The translations under genes were made by a program, and so were the position numbers. Below, piece by piece: positions 8,598-17,364 of a stretch of DNA of 64,000 nucleotides (the stretch's first letter is position 1; the number at the start of each line of letters is the position of its first letter). Source of the stretch: Ruminococcus sp. (GTDB taxonomy: Bacteria > Bacillota > Clostridia > Oscillospirales > Ruminococcaceae); contig SVNX01000011.1 in NCBI GenBank assembly GCA_015066665.1, positions 1 to 64,000 on the forward strand. Reading direction: 5' to 3'. The notes under the pieces are model-generated. The model was not told where the DNA came from and did not search any database. It saw nothing but the letters and a program-made list of their open reading frames with translations.

Positions 8598-9107
8598 TTA
8601 TGCCGCCTCCTTCATTGTTTGATAGGCATCAAGTGCCAGTTCGACTGCATGCCGCAGACCGTTTGAGGAATAGGTGGCACCGGTGATGGCGTCGGGGCCT
8701 TCGGCTGCATCGGCAGCACCGATATAACCGGAGAGGAACGCCTTGTCATTGATCTTGGTGCCCAGACCCGCTGTTTCGGAAATGGACACAATGCCGAGAT
8801 TTTCCACGGTGCCATCCTGCGCAATGCCGATGAGTGCACGGATGCCGTCCTTATTGTAGCCGCTGACGGTGATGTCGAAGATCAGCACGCCGTCATTGCT
8901 TTCATAGACCGCAGTGATGTCCTCGTTGGGTGAGGACGTTTCGGTATAGGTGCGCCCGTCGCCGAATACCGCTGTCAGGCTGTCCTGTACCTTCTGCGCC
9001 TCAGCCTGTGCGATCTTATCCTTTGTTACGGCGTTGGCCGCTGCAAGCAGGCCGCAGACCACAGCACACACGAGCGTCAGCACCAGGGAGGGAAGAATTT
9101 TCTGCAT
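8598..9107 (-). CDS. rnfG: Rnf complex subunit G, FMN-binding
   Basis: RnfG (169 residues) has one N-terminal membrane anchor and an extracytoplasmic FMN-binding domain. FMN is attached covalently to the Thr of the motif ITGATYSS (about residues 141-148). The start at 9107 is set by AGGAGG upstream and a TGATG overlap with the rnfD stop; a longer frame continues upstream but only shadows rnfD. Confidence 0.95.
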   Translation of the reverse strand: MQKILPSLVLTLVCAVVCGLLAAANAVTKDKIAQAEAQKVQDSLTAVFGDGRTYTETSSPNEDITAVYESNDGVLIFDITVSGYNKDGIRALIGIAQDGTVENLGIVSISETAGLGTKINDKAFLSGYIGAADAAEGPDAITGATYSSNGLRHAVELALDAYQTMKEAA

Positions 9108-10060
9108 CACTTTGCCTCCTTCTTCTGACGGACAGCACCAAAGGGCTTTGTCATGGTGAGCTGGTCGATGTAGGGGGTGAGAATGTTCATCAGCAGGATC
9201 GCAAGGGAAACGCCCTCGGGGAAGCTGCCGAATGTACGGATCAGGAAGGTCAGCAGACCGCAGCCAATGCCGAAGATCAGCTTGCCGCGGCTTGTCATGG
9301 GCGAGGTCACATAGTCCGTAGCCATGAAGAAGGCGCCGAGCAGCAGACCGCCGGAGAGGAGTTGGTAGGTCATTTCGTAGGTATCGCCGCCGCTGGCAAT
9401 CAGGCTGCATACCGCAACCGTACCAAGGTACGAGAGCGGTGTGACGGGGGAGATGAGACCCATAAAGATCAGGAAAATGCCGCCGAAGAAGAGTGCTGCC
9501 GCACAGGTCTCACCCAGACAGCCGCCGGTGCTGCCCCAGAAAAGATCCTGCATGCTGGCTGTACCGGAGACGAGGGGTGTGGCCGTTGTGACGGCGTCAT
9601 AGGCAAAGGCCTCGCCCGCCGCTGTTCTCGGGGCAATCCAGTGGGTCATATCCGAGGAGACGGAAACCATCAGCACAACGCGTGCGGTGATGGCGGGATT
9701 GGCAAAATTCTGACCAAGTCCGCCGAAGAGCTGCTTGACGATCACGATCGCCACAAAGCAGCCGACCGCTGCCTGCCACAGAGGCAGTGTTACGGGGAGA
9801 TTCATCGCAAGGAGAAGGCCGGTCAGGGCGGCACTACCGTCGGAGACAGTCTGTTCACGCTTCATGAGAATACGGCAGATGGCTTCGCACGCCATACTGA
9901 ACAGCACACAGAATACCATCAGCAGCAGGGCACGCCATCCGAAGTGGATGACACCGGCAATGGCCGCCGGCATGAGAGCTGCGATGACCAGCAGCATGAT
10001 CTTCTGCGTGGACATATCATCCCGGATATGGGGGGAGGTGGTAATTTTCAGTCGTTTCAC
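9107..10060 (-). CDS. rnfD: Rnf complex subunit D, FMN-carrying membrane protein
   Basis: RnfD (317 residues) is homologous to NqrB, with about nine to ten membrane segments. The sequence DAVTTATPL contains the threonine expected to carry covalent FMN. The conserved N-terminal MKRLKITTSPHIRDDMSTQKIM is typical. The stop overlaps the rnfG start by one base. Confidence 0.95.
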   Translation of the reverse strand: MKRLKITTSPHIRDDMSTQKIMLLVIAALMPAAIAGVIHFGWRALLLMVFCVLFSMACEAICRILMKREQTVSDGSAALTGLLLAMNLPVTLPLWQAAVGCFVAIVIVKQLFGGLGQNFANPAITARVVLMVSVSSDMTHWIAPRTAAGEAFAYDAVTTATPLVSGTASMQDLFWGSTGGCLGETCAAALFFGGIFLIFMGLISPVTPLSYLGTVAVCSLIASGGDTYEMTYQLLSGGLLLGAFFMATDYVTSPMTSRGKLIFGIGCGLLTFLIRTFGSFPEGVSLAILLMNILTPYIDQLTMTKPFGAVRQKKEAK

Positions 10061-10072
10061 GGGGCGTCCTCC

Positions 10073-11350
10073 TTACTTTTTGCGCATGAATTCCTTCGCC
10101 AGGCGGTTGGTTTCCACCAAGGGACGGTTGGCAGGGCAGACATAGCTGCAGCAGCCGCAAAGCATGCACAGGGACAGATGAAGATTTCTGAGTTCGTCCT
10201 GATCACCGCGGCGATAGGCATGCTCAAGCGCCGTGGGCATCAGATTCATGGGACAGGCCTGCATGCAGCGGCCGCAGCGGATGCAGGCGGTCTGCACGGC
10301 TCTGCGGTCTTCGGTGAAGGCCAGCAGGGCATTGGTGGGCTTTGTCACAGACAGATCGAACGAGGGCAGACAGCCGCCCATCATGGGGCCGCCGCCGATG
10401 AGACGGACGGTCTTTTCAAAATCGCATCCGGCATGGGTCAGGACTTCCCGCAGGGAAATGCCGATGGGCACATTCACATTGCAGGGGTTCTTGACCGCAT
10501 CGCCGTCGATGGTCAGATTGCGTCTGACAAGGGGCATGCCGGTGCGGAAATATTCCTCGAGGAAAGCCACCGTGGAGACATTCAGGACAATGACGCCCTG
10601 CTGGGAGGGCAGCTCGTCTTCCTTCACAATGCGGCCGGTGGTATGATAGATCAGCACCTTCTCTGCACCCTGGGGATAGACAGGCGGCAGAGGAATGATG
10701 GTGATGGCGTCATCCTGTGCAGCGCATTCGCTCAGCAGACGGATGGCATCGGGCTTGTTTTCCTCAACGCCGATGACGCATTCGGGAATGTCCAGAACCT
10801 TCATGATGCGGCGGATGCCGTCGATGATCTCGGGCTGATGCTCCTGCATGGTGCGGTCATCGGAGGTGATGTACGGCTCGCACTCGGCGGCATTGATGAT
10901 GAGGAAATCGATCTTGTCAGAGGTGTTCAGCTTGAAGTGGGTGGGGAAGCCCGCACCGCCCAGACCCACAGCACCGCTGCTACGGACGGCGTGGATGAAT
11001 TCCTCTTTATTCGTGTAAACGGGTGCCTTGAGTCCCGCAAAGGGTGTCTGCAGTCCGTCCGCTGTGATCTCCACTGCCTTGCAGGTGCTGCCGTCTGCCA
11101 TACGATAATCGGTGATGGCTGTGACGGTGCCCGAGACGGAAGCGTGGATATCAGCGGAGAAAAAGGCGTCGGATGTGCCGATGCGTTCGCCCACTGCCAC
11201 CTGCTGCCGGAGCTTGACGATGGGGGTGCAGGGCGTGCCCATGTGCATGGACATGGGGATCAGCACCTTCTGGGGCAGGGGCAGCGTCTGAATGGCACTG
11301 CCGGATGTCTGCTTGGCGTGGGGCAGGCGCAGACCACTGAGTTTTCGCAT
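10073..11350 (-). CDS. rnfC: Rnf complex subunit C, NADH-binding
   Basis: RnfC (425 residues) is the NAD(H)/FMN-binding soluble subunit. It has an N-terminal barrel-sandwich-like segment, a Rossmann-type nucleotide-binding core (GLGGAGFPTHFKL; INAAECEPYITSDDRTM) and two C-terminal ferredoxin motifs, CIRCGRCMQACP and CMLCGCCSYVCP. The start at 11350 is preceded by AGGAGG at 8 bases. It is the first gene of rnfCDGEAB, with a stem-loop in its leader. Confidence 0.95.
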   Translation of the reverse strand: MRKLSGLRLPHAKQTSGSAIQTLPLPQKVLIPMSMHMGTPCTPIVKLRQQVAVGERIGTSDAFFSADIHASVSGTVTAITDYRMADGSTCKAVEITADGLQTPFAGLKAPVYTNKEEFIHAVRSSGAVGLGGAGFPTHFKLNTSDKIDFLIINAAECEPYITSDDRTMQEHQPEIIDGIRRIMKVLDIPECVIGVEENKPDAIRLLSECAAQDDAITIIPLPPVYPQGAEKVLIYHTTGRIVKEDELPSQQGVIVLNVSTVAFLEEYFRTGMPLVRRNLTIDGDAVKNPCNVNVPIGISLREVLTHAGCDFEKTVRLIGGGPMMGGCLPSFDLSVTKPTNALLAFTEDRRAVQTACIRCGRCMQACPMNLMPTALEHAYRRGDQDELRNLHLSLCMLCGCCSYVCPANRPLVETNRLAKEFMRKK

Positions 11351-11371
11351 AAAATGCCTCCTTAACACAAT

Positions 11372-11404
11372 AAAAGGCTCTTCTGCCGCTGTGACAGAAG
11401 AGCC
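11372..11404 (-). promoter_or_regulatory. Terminator-like stem-loop in the rnf leader
   Basis: On the minus strand a 10-bp perfect stem (11404-11395 with 11385-11376) is followed by TTTTATT, ending about 22 bases before the rnfC start. It could be an attenuator of the rnf operon or the terminator of an upstream transcript. No aptamer was recognised upstream. Confidence 0.5.
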
Positions 11405-11574
11405 TCATGGAATGCAATCCTATCAATCATTCATATGGCGCAGACCGGTGAAACAGACATCATTCAGGGACGTTTTGCAGGCCGGTCAGGCCGGGTCATA
11501 TGATAAAATACACGAGTGAACAAAAAAACTCTTTTATTTTACAGAAAAATGTGGTATAATATAAGGGATGCCCG

Positions 11575-12267
11575 TCAGGCGTTTCTCTTCTTGTGGATGC
11601 TGTCTTCGCTGATTTTGATCAGGGTCAGCAGGGAGGAGGAATATTCCGGATAGGTCTGGGACAGGATGGCGGTGGTGAGGTAGAGTACCTCGGAGTCCGT
11701 TACGCAGTCATTTTCACCGATCGGAATACCGCTGGATGCGGCCTTGATATTGGCCTCGTTCATGCTGACAATGGCGCTGGCATCATCGTTGGCCACCACC
11801 TTCGGCACAGAGAAAAGCTTCTGGTCGTTGCGGGGGTTGGCGTTATAGACAATGCGGAAGAGCTTGTAGACATTGAGCATCAGATAGGAGGAAATCTCCT
11901 TGATGAGTGTGATGCTGTTGGCCTTCTGCGCCAGCGAGAAGAGCAGGCTGATGGAGTTGTTGATGACACGGCGGTTGAAAGCCACAACCTCGGGACTGGG
12001 CATGCTGTTGTTGCCGTCGTCATCGGGGATGTCTTCGAGAGAAATGATCTTGCCCTCGGGTTCGGGGGTTCTGCCGAGCAGATAGTCACAGGAGACTCCA
12101 TAATAATCGGCGATTTTTACAAGGAAATCCAGACCACATTCACGGATTCCCTTCTCATAATGGGAAAGCAGTGCCTGAGAAATGCCAAGGTCGGCAGCGG
12201 CCTGTTTCTGGCTGATTTGACGTTCTTTTCTTTGCAGTGCAATGATTCTGGGGAAATCCGAATTCAT
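11575..12267 (-). CDS. XRE-family transcriptional regulator
   Basis: The 230-residue protein has an N-terminal XRE helix-turn-helix (about residues 8-63: QISQKQAAADLGISQALLSHYEKG...YYGVSCDYLLGR). The C-terminal half, about 150 mostly helical residues, has no recognised fold and may sense a ligand or mediate dimerisation. It has its own consensus-like promoter and lies upstream of rnf on the same strand, separated by about 220 bases. Whether it controls rnf is unknown. Confidence 0.85.
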   Translation of the reverse strand: MNSDFPRIIALQRKERQISQKQAAADLGISQALLSHYEKGIRECGLDFLVKIADYYGVSCDYLLGRTPEPEGKIISLEDIPDDDGNNSMPSPEVVAFNRRVINNSISLLFSLAQKANSITLIKEISSYLMLNVYKLFRIVYNANPRNDQKLFSVPKVVANDDASAIVSMNEANIKAASSGIPIGENDCVTDSEVLYLTTAILSQTYPEYSSSLLTLIKISEDSIHKKRNA

Positions 12268-12325
12268 AGCGGCTGGCTCCTTTCCTGGAATGTTTTTATT
12301 CTCGTCATATATAGTCCACTTTATT

Positions 12326-12354
12326 ATTATAATACAGATTATACCATTTGTAAA
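12326..12354 (-). promoter_or_regulatory. Promoter of the XRE regulator
   Basis: Minus strand TTTACA (12354-12349), 17 bases, TATAAT (12331-12326). Confidence 0.7.
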
Positions 12355-12456
12355 GTAGGCGTTTCGTGGAAAAAATCGGCGGATGAGGCCGCTTTCTTGT
12401 ACAAAAAAACGAGAGCTTCAAAAAAACAATCCATGATTTGTGCACATTAGATACCA

Positions 12457-12482
12457 AGATCCGCAGACAAGCTGCGGGATCT
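12457..12482. other. Near-perfect inverted repeat upstream of the histidine phosphatase gene
   Basis: AGATCCGCAG pairs with CTGCGGGATCT (one bulged G). There is no T-run, so it is not an intrinsic terminator on either strand. Function unknown. Confidence 0.4.
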
Positions 12483-12535
12483 GAGATATGGCAGGCATAC
12501 TGCCGAGATATGAGACCGGACAGGAGGAAATGACG

Positions 12536-13156
12536 ATGCATGGCTATCGTATGAGTGTGTTCCGTCACGGACGGACAGCAGCAAATGAACAGGGCATTTA
12601 CATCGGCAGCACCGATTATGCCCTCACCGACAAGGGCAGAGCGGAGCTTTGCGGCAAGCGGGATCTGTATGAATATCCAAGAGTACAGAGAGTATACAGC
12701 AGCCCGCTGTGCCGGTGTACGGAGACAGCGGAGATTCTGTTTCCGGAGACGCCCATGCACATTGAGGAGAATCTGCGGGAACTGAATTTCGGCGAGTTTG
12801 ACGGCAAATCCGTGGACGAGCTGATTCACCGCGAGGATTATAAGACCTGGCTGCGCGGCGGCAGTCCGGATGTGCGCCCGCCCGGCGGCGAGAGCACTGA
12901 GGAGCTGATCATCCGCAGCTATCGTGCACTGCATAAGATTCTGCTGGAGATGATGGTGGAGGATCTGGATCATGTGGCACTCATCACCCATGGCGGCGTG
13001 ATCAGCAACATGCTTGCATGCTTTGGTCTGCCGAAGATTTCGGCAAAGGAACTGAACTGCGAGCCGGGTGAGGGCTATGAGCTGCTGTTCACCGCACAGA
13101 TGTGGCAGCAGGCGCAGGCCTTTGAGATCCGTGGAATGACGCCGTACAACCGCTAA
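12536..13156 (+). CDS. Histidine phosphatase superfamily (phosphoglycerate mutase-like)
   Basis: The 206-residue protein has the catalytic phosphohistidine motif FRHGRTAAN near the N-terminus, the partner Arg in SSPLCRCTETAE, Glu in NFGEFDG and His in ALITHGGVI. Members dephosphorylate small metabolites such as alpha-ribazole phosphate or act as mutases; no cobalamin gene is nearby to narrow this. The start at 12536 is favoured over 12530 and 12488 because AGGAGG (12522-12527) is 8 bases away. Confidence 0.85.
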   Translation: MHGYRMSVFRHGRTAANEQGIYIGSTDYALTDKGRAELCGKRDLYEYPRVQRVYSSPLCRCTETAEILFPETPMHIEENLRELNFGEFDGKSVDELIHREDYKTWLRGGSPDVRPPGGESTEELIIRSYRALHKILLEMMVEDLDHVALITHGGVISNMLACFGLPKISAKELNCEPGEGYELLFTAQMWQQAQAFEIRGMTPYNR

Positions 13157-13251
13157 GCATTTCATCCTGTGCAATGCACAGGAATTCCCGCTTTTCCCTT
13201 TGCGCTTCTACATAGCACGTCACAGCGTGCATACAGAAAGGAGCGGATGCC

Positions 13252-14073
13252 ATGCTGCATCGTGAAGCGAGACGCTATACGCGGATCTGTCTGCGTGGGA
13301 AATATGGACGTGCACTGGGGGGAGTGCTGCTGCTGGGCGGCGGCATGCTCCTTTTCCGGTTTGTACCGGGGTTGATCGGGACGTGGATTGTCCGGCAAGG
13401 GGCAATGACATGGCAGACGCTGCTTGCCTCGGGGACGGGGCTGTGGCTGTGCTTCTGGCTGCTCTGGCAATGTCTGCGCTTTGGCGTGATGATGCCGGTA
13501 CAGTGTGCGGTGCTCAGCTGGTACACGGACATGCTGCATCTGGGCATGCCGGACGGCAGACGCATCTTTTTTGCGGGACTGCGTGACTGGATGCGTGGGA
13601 TGGGCTTTTTCTTATGCACGGAGCTGTGCCGATTCGCCGTATGGCTGCCGTTTGTACTCGGACTGCGGGGAGCAGGCTTCTGCCTGACAGAGAGCTTTGC
13701 CCATGAAGAGGACAGCATCTGGCTCTTTGCGGCGGTGCAGTGTCTGTGTCTGGCGTTCTGGGGTGCGGTGCTTGCTGTACGCTATGGACTTGGCGCAGCC
13801 GCAGTGCCCGTGCTGTTTCTGTCAGATCGCAGCATCACACCATGGCGTGCGATGCGCCGTTCCCAGCAGATGATGCAGGGGAGACGGCTTTCGGCGGCAG
13901 GGCTGCAGCTGCTTTTATGTGCAGCGGCTTTTGTGCCGTTCTGGCTGCCGCATGCACTGATTCAATATGTGCTGTTCCTGCAGATTCGTCTGCGGGAATG
14001 GCAGCAGTCGGAGGAGAGAGAACATGCCAAGGCTCGAATTCATCATGAAGCGGGAACAGCCCTGCACGCTTGA
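13252..14073 (+). CDS. Integral membrane protein of unknown function
   Basis: A 273-residue, Arg-rich, strongly hydrophobic protein with about six membrane segments and the pattern SITPWRAMRRSQQMMQGR before the last pair of helices. That layout resembles DUF975-type or related membrane proteins in Firmicutes, but the family is not firmly recognised. AAGGAGCGG precedes the start. Its last 50 bases overlap the pseudouridine synthase gene in another frame. Confidence 0.65.
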   Translation: MLHREARRYTRICLRGKYGRALGGVLLLGGGMLLFRFVPGLIGTWIVRQGAMTWQTLLASGTGLWLCFWLLWQCLRFGVMMPVQCAVLSWYTDMLHLGMPDGRRIFFAGLRDWMRGMGFFLCTELCRFAVWLPFVLGLRGAGFCLTESFAHEEDSIWLFAAVQCLCLAFWGAVLAVRYGLGAAAVPVLFLSDRSITPWRAMRRSQQMMQGRRLSAAGLQLLLCAAAFVPFWLPHALIQYVLFLQIRLREWQQSEEREHAKARIHHEAGTALHA

Positions 14074-14860
14074 GAGCTTTCTGCGGCAGGACTGCGGTGT
14101 ATCCCGCAGACAGCTGGCCAGGCTCAAGCATGTGGAGGGCGGACTGCTGCGGGAGGGCATGCCCATCCGGAGCATTGATCCGGTGTATCCGGGCGAATGC
14201 ATTGTGCTTCAGATTCCGGATGTACCGCATCTGCAGCCGAATCCTGCGCTGCATGTGCCGCTTGTGTTTGAGGATGAGGATCTGCTTGTGTTCGACAAGC
14301 CTGCCGGCATGCCGGTGCATCCGAGTCTGCATCATGCGGATGACACGCTCGGCAACGCCTTTGCAGCACGCTTTCCTTCCATGACATTCCGGCCGGTGCA
14401 TCGGCTGGACTGCAATACCTCGGGGCTGTGTGCGGTGGCAAAGCACCCGATTGCGGCGGCATCGCTGCACGGGCAGCTTGAGAAGACCTATTATGCGGTT
14501 GCCGAGGGCATGCCGCCGGACAGCGGGACGATCACTGCGCCAATCGGACGGGTGGAGGGTTCGCTCATTCTCCGGCAGGTTTCGCCGGACGGCAAGCCTG
14601 CTGTGACACATTATCGTATTGTGCAGCGGGGCCGCTACAATCTGGCGGAGGTACGGCTTGAAACGGGCCGGACGCATCAGATCCGGGTGCATTTTGCGCA
14701 CATCGGCTGTCCGCTGGCGGGGGATGACCTCTACGGCGGCGGCACGGATGCGATCGGACGGCATGCACTGCACTGCGGGGCACTGCGTTACACGGCACGG
14801 GATGGACAGGTGCATGAGATTACGTCCGGCCTGCCGGAGGACATGTCTGCACTTTTGTGA
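14024..14860 (+). CDS. RluA-family pseudouridine synthase
   Basis: In this 278-residue protein the catalytic motif HRLDCNTSGL supplies the active-site Asp, and the signatures LVFDKPAGMPVHPS and ETGRTHQIRVHFAHIGCPLAGD are typical of RluA/RluD-type enzymes that isomerise uridine in 23S rRNA or tRNA. An S4-like N-terminal segment is weak. The start at 14024 follows GGAGGAGAG; a longer reading would extend into the membrane protein gene. Exact RNA target unknown. Confidence 0.9.
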   Translation: MPRLEFIMKREQPCTLESFLRQDCGVSRRQLARLKHVEGGLLREGMPIRSIDPVYPGECIVLQIPDVPHLQPNPALHVPLVFEDEDLLVFDKPAGMPVHPSLHHADDTLGNAFAARFPSMTFRPVHRLDCNTSGLCAVAKHPIAAASLHGQLEKTYYAVAEGMPPDSGTITAPIGRVEGSLILRQVSPDGKPAVTHYRIVQRGRYNLAEVRLETGRTHQIRVHFAHIGCPLAGDDLYGGGTDAIGRHALHCGALRYTARDGQVHEITSGLPEDMSALL

Positions 14861-14982
14861 GAAAACCGGAGAAATCTGGGATTTTGCCGTACCGGTCGGA
14901 AAAAATCATGCAGAATTCGGAGGCAGATTTTGTGCAAGGCAACAGAATTTGTCCATCGGCTGGAAGAAACGCCCTCTCAGAG

Positions 14983-15010
14983 TTGATTTTTTCGGGGAGC
15001 ATGCTATAAT
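14983..15010 (+). promoter_or_regulatory. Promoter of the M23 endopeptidase gene
   Basis: TTGATT at 14983-14988, 16-base spacer, TATAAT at 15005-15010; the gene starts at 15076 behind AAAGGAGG. Confidence 0.6.
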
Positions 15011-15075
15011 ATGTTACAGTAACGCTGTACTGCGGGCAGGGTGCCATGCGGCAGCGTCAGAAAGGAGGACGGACA

Positions 15076-16764
15076 ATGCGAAGCAAAAAGAATCATCGCC
15101 GACGCGGTTTTTCGTGGCTGATGGTGCACATCGGCATGAGCGTGGTGCATAGTCTGTCACTGATTCTGGGACTGCTCTGGCTGTTTGTCGGCGGAGGCAT
15201 CCGGATGATCTGGTACATATTACAGCAGATCTGGCATTTCTTTGTCTTTCTCTGGCAGAGTGCGGCGGGCGCATTCCGCACGCACAATGAATCGTTCCAT
15301 GAGATGATGAAGGAAGTCCGCCTTGCCCGCAAGGAGGGCGGCGGTGCTTTCGGCAGGGCTCTTGTGCGGCTGATCGGTATGTATATTTTCGGTGAGCATG
15401 GGCTTCTGCGGACGGGCTTCAACTATGTGATGCCGGTGCTGTCGGTACTGTTTCTTGCGGCAATTGTGCGATATGGCACGGGTCTGGATTATGGCATCAG
15501 TGTGGTCTGCAACGGTGAGGAGCTGGGGATTATCGCATCGGAAAGCGAATTTACCGCAGCTGAGGCAGAGGTACGGCAGCGTCTTGCCGATACGGAGGAA
15601 CAGATGGATGTATCATTCCATCCGACCTATACGCTCAAGATCATCTCCGAGGAAGATCAGTATGTGGATTTCCGGACGCTGGCGGATAAGCTGCTGGCGG
15701 GGTCATCCGCCTCGCTGACTGAGGCATACGGAGTTTATGTGGATGGGGAATTCATCGGTGCGGTTGCGGATAAGGAAGCGGTTTCATCCACGATGGACAG
15801 AAATCTTGCAGCCTATGCGGGGACGCTTGACGATATGGTTGCGGAAGTCTATTACACAAAGAACATTGCCTATGAGGCCGGCATATATCTGACTGCCAGT
15901 CTGCGGCAGCCGGGACAGATCCTCTCTGTTCTGACGTCGGAGACGCAGACGGAACGACGCTATGTGGCACAGAAGGGCGATTCTCCCGAGCTGATTGCGC
16001 TGAAATTTGAAATGGATCCGGAGGAGCTGCATGAACGCAACCCGCATCTTGTGCATGGTGTGCATGAAGGGATGCTGGTGAAGGTGCTGACGCCGGAACG
16101 CTATATTCCGATTGCCTACACAAAGAACATGACAGTGACGAGCTACATTGATTATGAGACGGTGGATGTGGAGACATCGGCACTGAATCTGGGTGTGACA
16201 AAAGTGATCGCCAAGGGTGTGCTGGGTGAGAAGCGCAGTGAGGTGCTGGTGACCTATGTGGACGGCATGGAGACGGGACGTGAGGTGCTCAGTTCTGCTG
16301 TCACGAAGGAACCGGTACCCGAGCAGATCGGCATCGGTACATACAGTCCGGAGCCGGCAAGCAGCAAGACGAAATTCTATGGCAACGGGATGTTCGGCTG
16401 GCCGGTGAACGGCGGCTACATCAGCGATCCGTACATCAGCGACCGCAATCACAAGGGCATCGACATTGCGGCTCCCTACGGCACGGAGATCTATGCATCC
16501 GGCGGCGGTACGGTGGTGATTTCAGGCTGGAATGCAGGCGGCTACGGCAATTATGTCATCATCGATCATGGCAATGGCTATCGGACGCTCTATGGTCACT
16601 GCAGTGCGCTGGTGGCAGTGACGGGACAGACCGTGGAGAAGGGGCAGCTGATTGCCTATGTAGGCTCGACGGGACGTTCGACGGGAAATCATCTGCATTA
16701 TGAGGTGCGGATCAACAATGTCTGCACGAATCCGGGTGATTATCTGCGGGTGAATGTGGATTAG
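15076..16764 (+). CDS. Membrane-anchored M23 endopeptidase with LysM-like and G5-like domains
   Basis: In this 562-residue protein two hydrophobic segments (about residues 14-60 and 110-130) precede a long extracytoplasmic region. It contains a LysM-like segment (YVAQKGDSPELIALKF...ERNP), a G5-like stretch ending AVTKEPVPEQIGIGTY and a C-terminal M23 peptidase. Zinc ligands are seen in HKGIDIAAP (His459, Asp463) and HLHYEV. M23 enzymes cut peptidoglycan cross-bridges; this one likely acts in growth or sporulation-type wall remodelling. The start follows AAAGGAGG. The first membrane segments are unusually long for this family, suggesting at least two passes. Confidence 0.88.
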   Translation: MRSKKNHRRRGFSWLMVHIGMSVVHSLSLILGLLWLFVGGGIRMIWYILQQIWHFFVFLWQSAAGAFRTHNESFHEMMKEVRLARKEGGGAFGRALVRLIGMYIFGEHGLLRTGFNYVMPVLSVLFLAAIVRYGTGLDYGISVVCNGEELGIIASESEFTAAEAEVRQRLADTEEQMDVSFHPTYTLKIISEEDQYVDFRTLADKLLAGSSASLTEAYGVYVDGEFIGAVADKEAVSSTMDRNLAAYAGTLDDMVAEVYYTKNIAYEAGIYLTASLRQPGQILSVLTSETQTERRYVAQKGDSPELIALKFEMDPEELHERNPHLVHGVHEGMLVKVLTPERYIPIAYTKNMTVTSYIDYETVDVETSALNLGVTKVIAKGVLGEKRSEVLVTYVDGMETGREVLSSAVTKEPVPEQIGIGTYSPEPASSKTKFYGNGMFGWPVNGGYISDPYISDRNHKGIDIAAPYGTEIYASGGGTVVISGWNAGGYGNYVIIDHGNGYRTLYGHCSALVAVTGQTVEKGQLIAYVGSTGRSTGNHLHYEVRINNVCTNPGDYLRVNVD

Positions 16765-17259
16765 GGGGAGGCGGCCTTCCCCATCAACCGATGCGCTGCA
16801 TCGGCATCGGGGAAGGCTTGCCCCCACACCCCCAACCCCCTCTCCCCCACGGGGGAGAGGGGGCTTTTTAGCGGGGTGCTGCGCCGAACGGCCCGTCCCC
16901 TCTGTCTCGCTTTGCTCGACATCTCCCCACCCCGTGGGGAGTCACCCCGCCAAGGGGGCAACGCTGCGCTCGCCCCCTTGTACCCCCGAGAGGCAAGCTG
17001 CCGCCACATGTACCCGAGGGATGAGCTGACGCCGCCCCCTTGCACCGACAAAGTGCGGGCTACTGCCCCCTTGCACCGACAAAGTGCGGGCTACTGCCCC
17101 CTTGCACCGACAAAGTGCGGGCTACTGCCCCCTTGCACCGACAAAGTGCGGGCTGACGCCGCCCCCCTATGCCCCATCTATGGGGGATTTTTCTGTTTCC
17201 CTCTGAAATCTGTCTAAAATTTTCCGCTCTTCACCCTCGATGTTGTGTGCTTTTGTCAA
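16765..17259. repeat. GC-rich repeat locus A: terminator-like core plus 31-bp array
   Basis: No gene. Bases 16820-16875 hold a C-rich run and hairpin (CCCTCTCCCCC with GGGGGAGAGGG) followed by CTTTTT, able to terminate the M23 transcript. The following 160 bases are G/C-rich with a segment CAAGGGGGCAACGCTGCGCTCGCC that recurs nearly unchanged at 22.47 kb. Then comes a 31-bp tandem array (17035-17158). Related cores occur at 20.34 and 22.39 kb. Confidence 0.75.
17035..17158. repeat. 31-bp tandem repeat, 4 copies
   Basis: Units begin at 17035, 17066, 17097 and 17128 and are nearly identical; the last differs at its end. Each contains GCACCGACAAAGTGC, a short stem with a 7-base loop. The 31-base period is not a multiple of three, so the array is not coding. 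Confidence 0.9.
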
Positions 17260-17288
17260 TTGACGGAAAGTGCTGTGTGGAGTATAAT
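17260..17288 (+). promoter_or_regulatory. Promoter of the SulP transporter gene
   Basis: TTGACG at 17260-17265, 17-base spacer, TATAAT at 17283-17288. Confidence 0.8.
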
Positions 17289-17327
17289 TAAAAAGCACGG
17301 TGTTTCGACAAGAACACAGCATTCTGC

Positions 17328-17349
17328 CCCGCTTCCCGGCGGGGCAGTT
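17328..17349 (+). promoter_or_regulatory. GC-rich leader hairpin before the SulP start codon
   Basis: CTGCCCCGC pairs with GCGGGGCAG across a short loop, ending 15 bases before the ATG at 17365. No normal ribosome-binding site lies between it and the start; the nearest G-rich run is the right arm itself. The hairpin may therefore affect translation. Confidence 0.45.
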
Positions 17350-17364
17350 TATGCGCACAATAAA

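Noticed and set aside
8930-11365. 811-codon plus-strand frame across rnfG, rnfD and rnfC
   Set aside because: Spans several real genes in antisense and has no motif; a GC-bias artefact.
11553-11558. TATAAT on the plus strand downstream of the XRE gene
   Set aside because: No fitting -35 and no plus-strand gene for about 970 bases.
12457-12482. Terminator before the histidine phosphatase gene
   Set aside because: Strong stem but no T-run on either strand; kept only as an inverted repeat.
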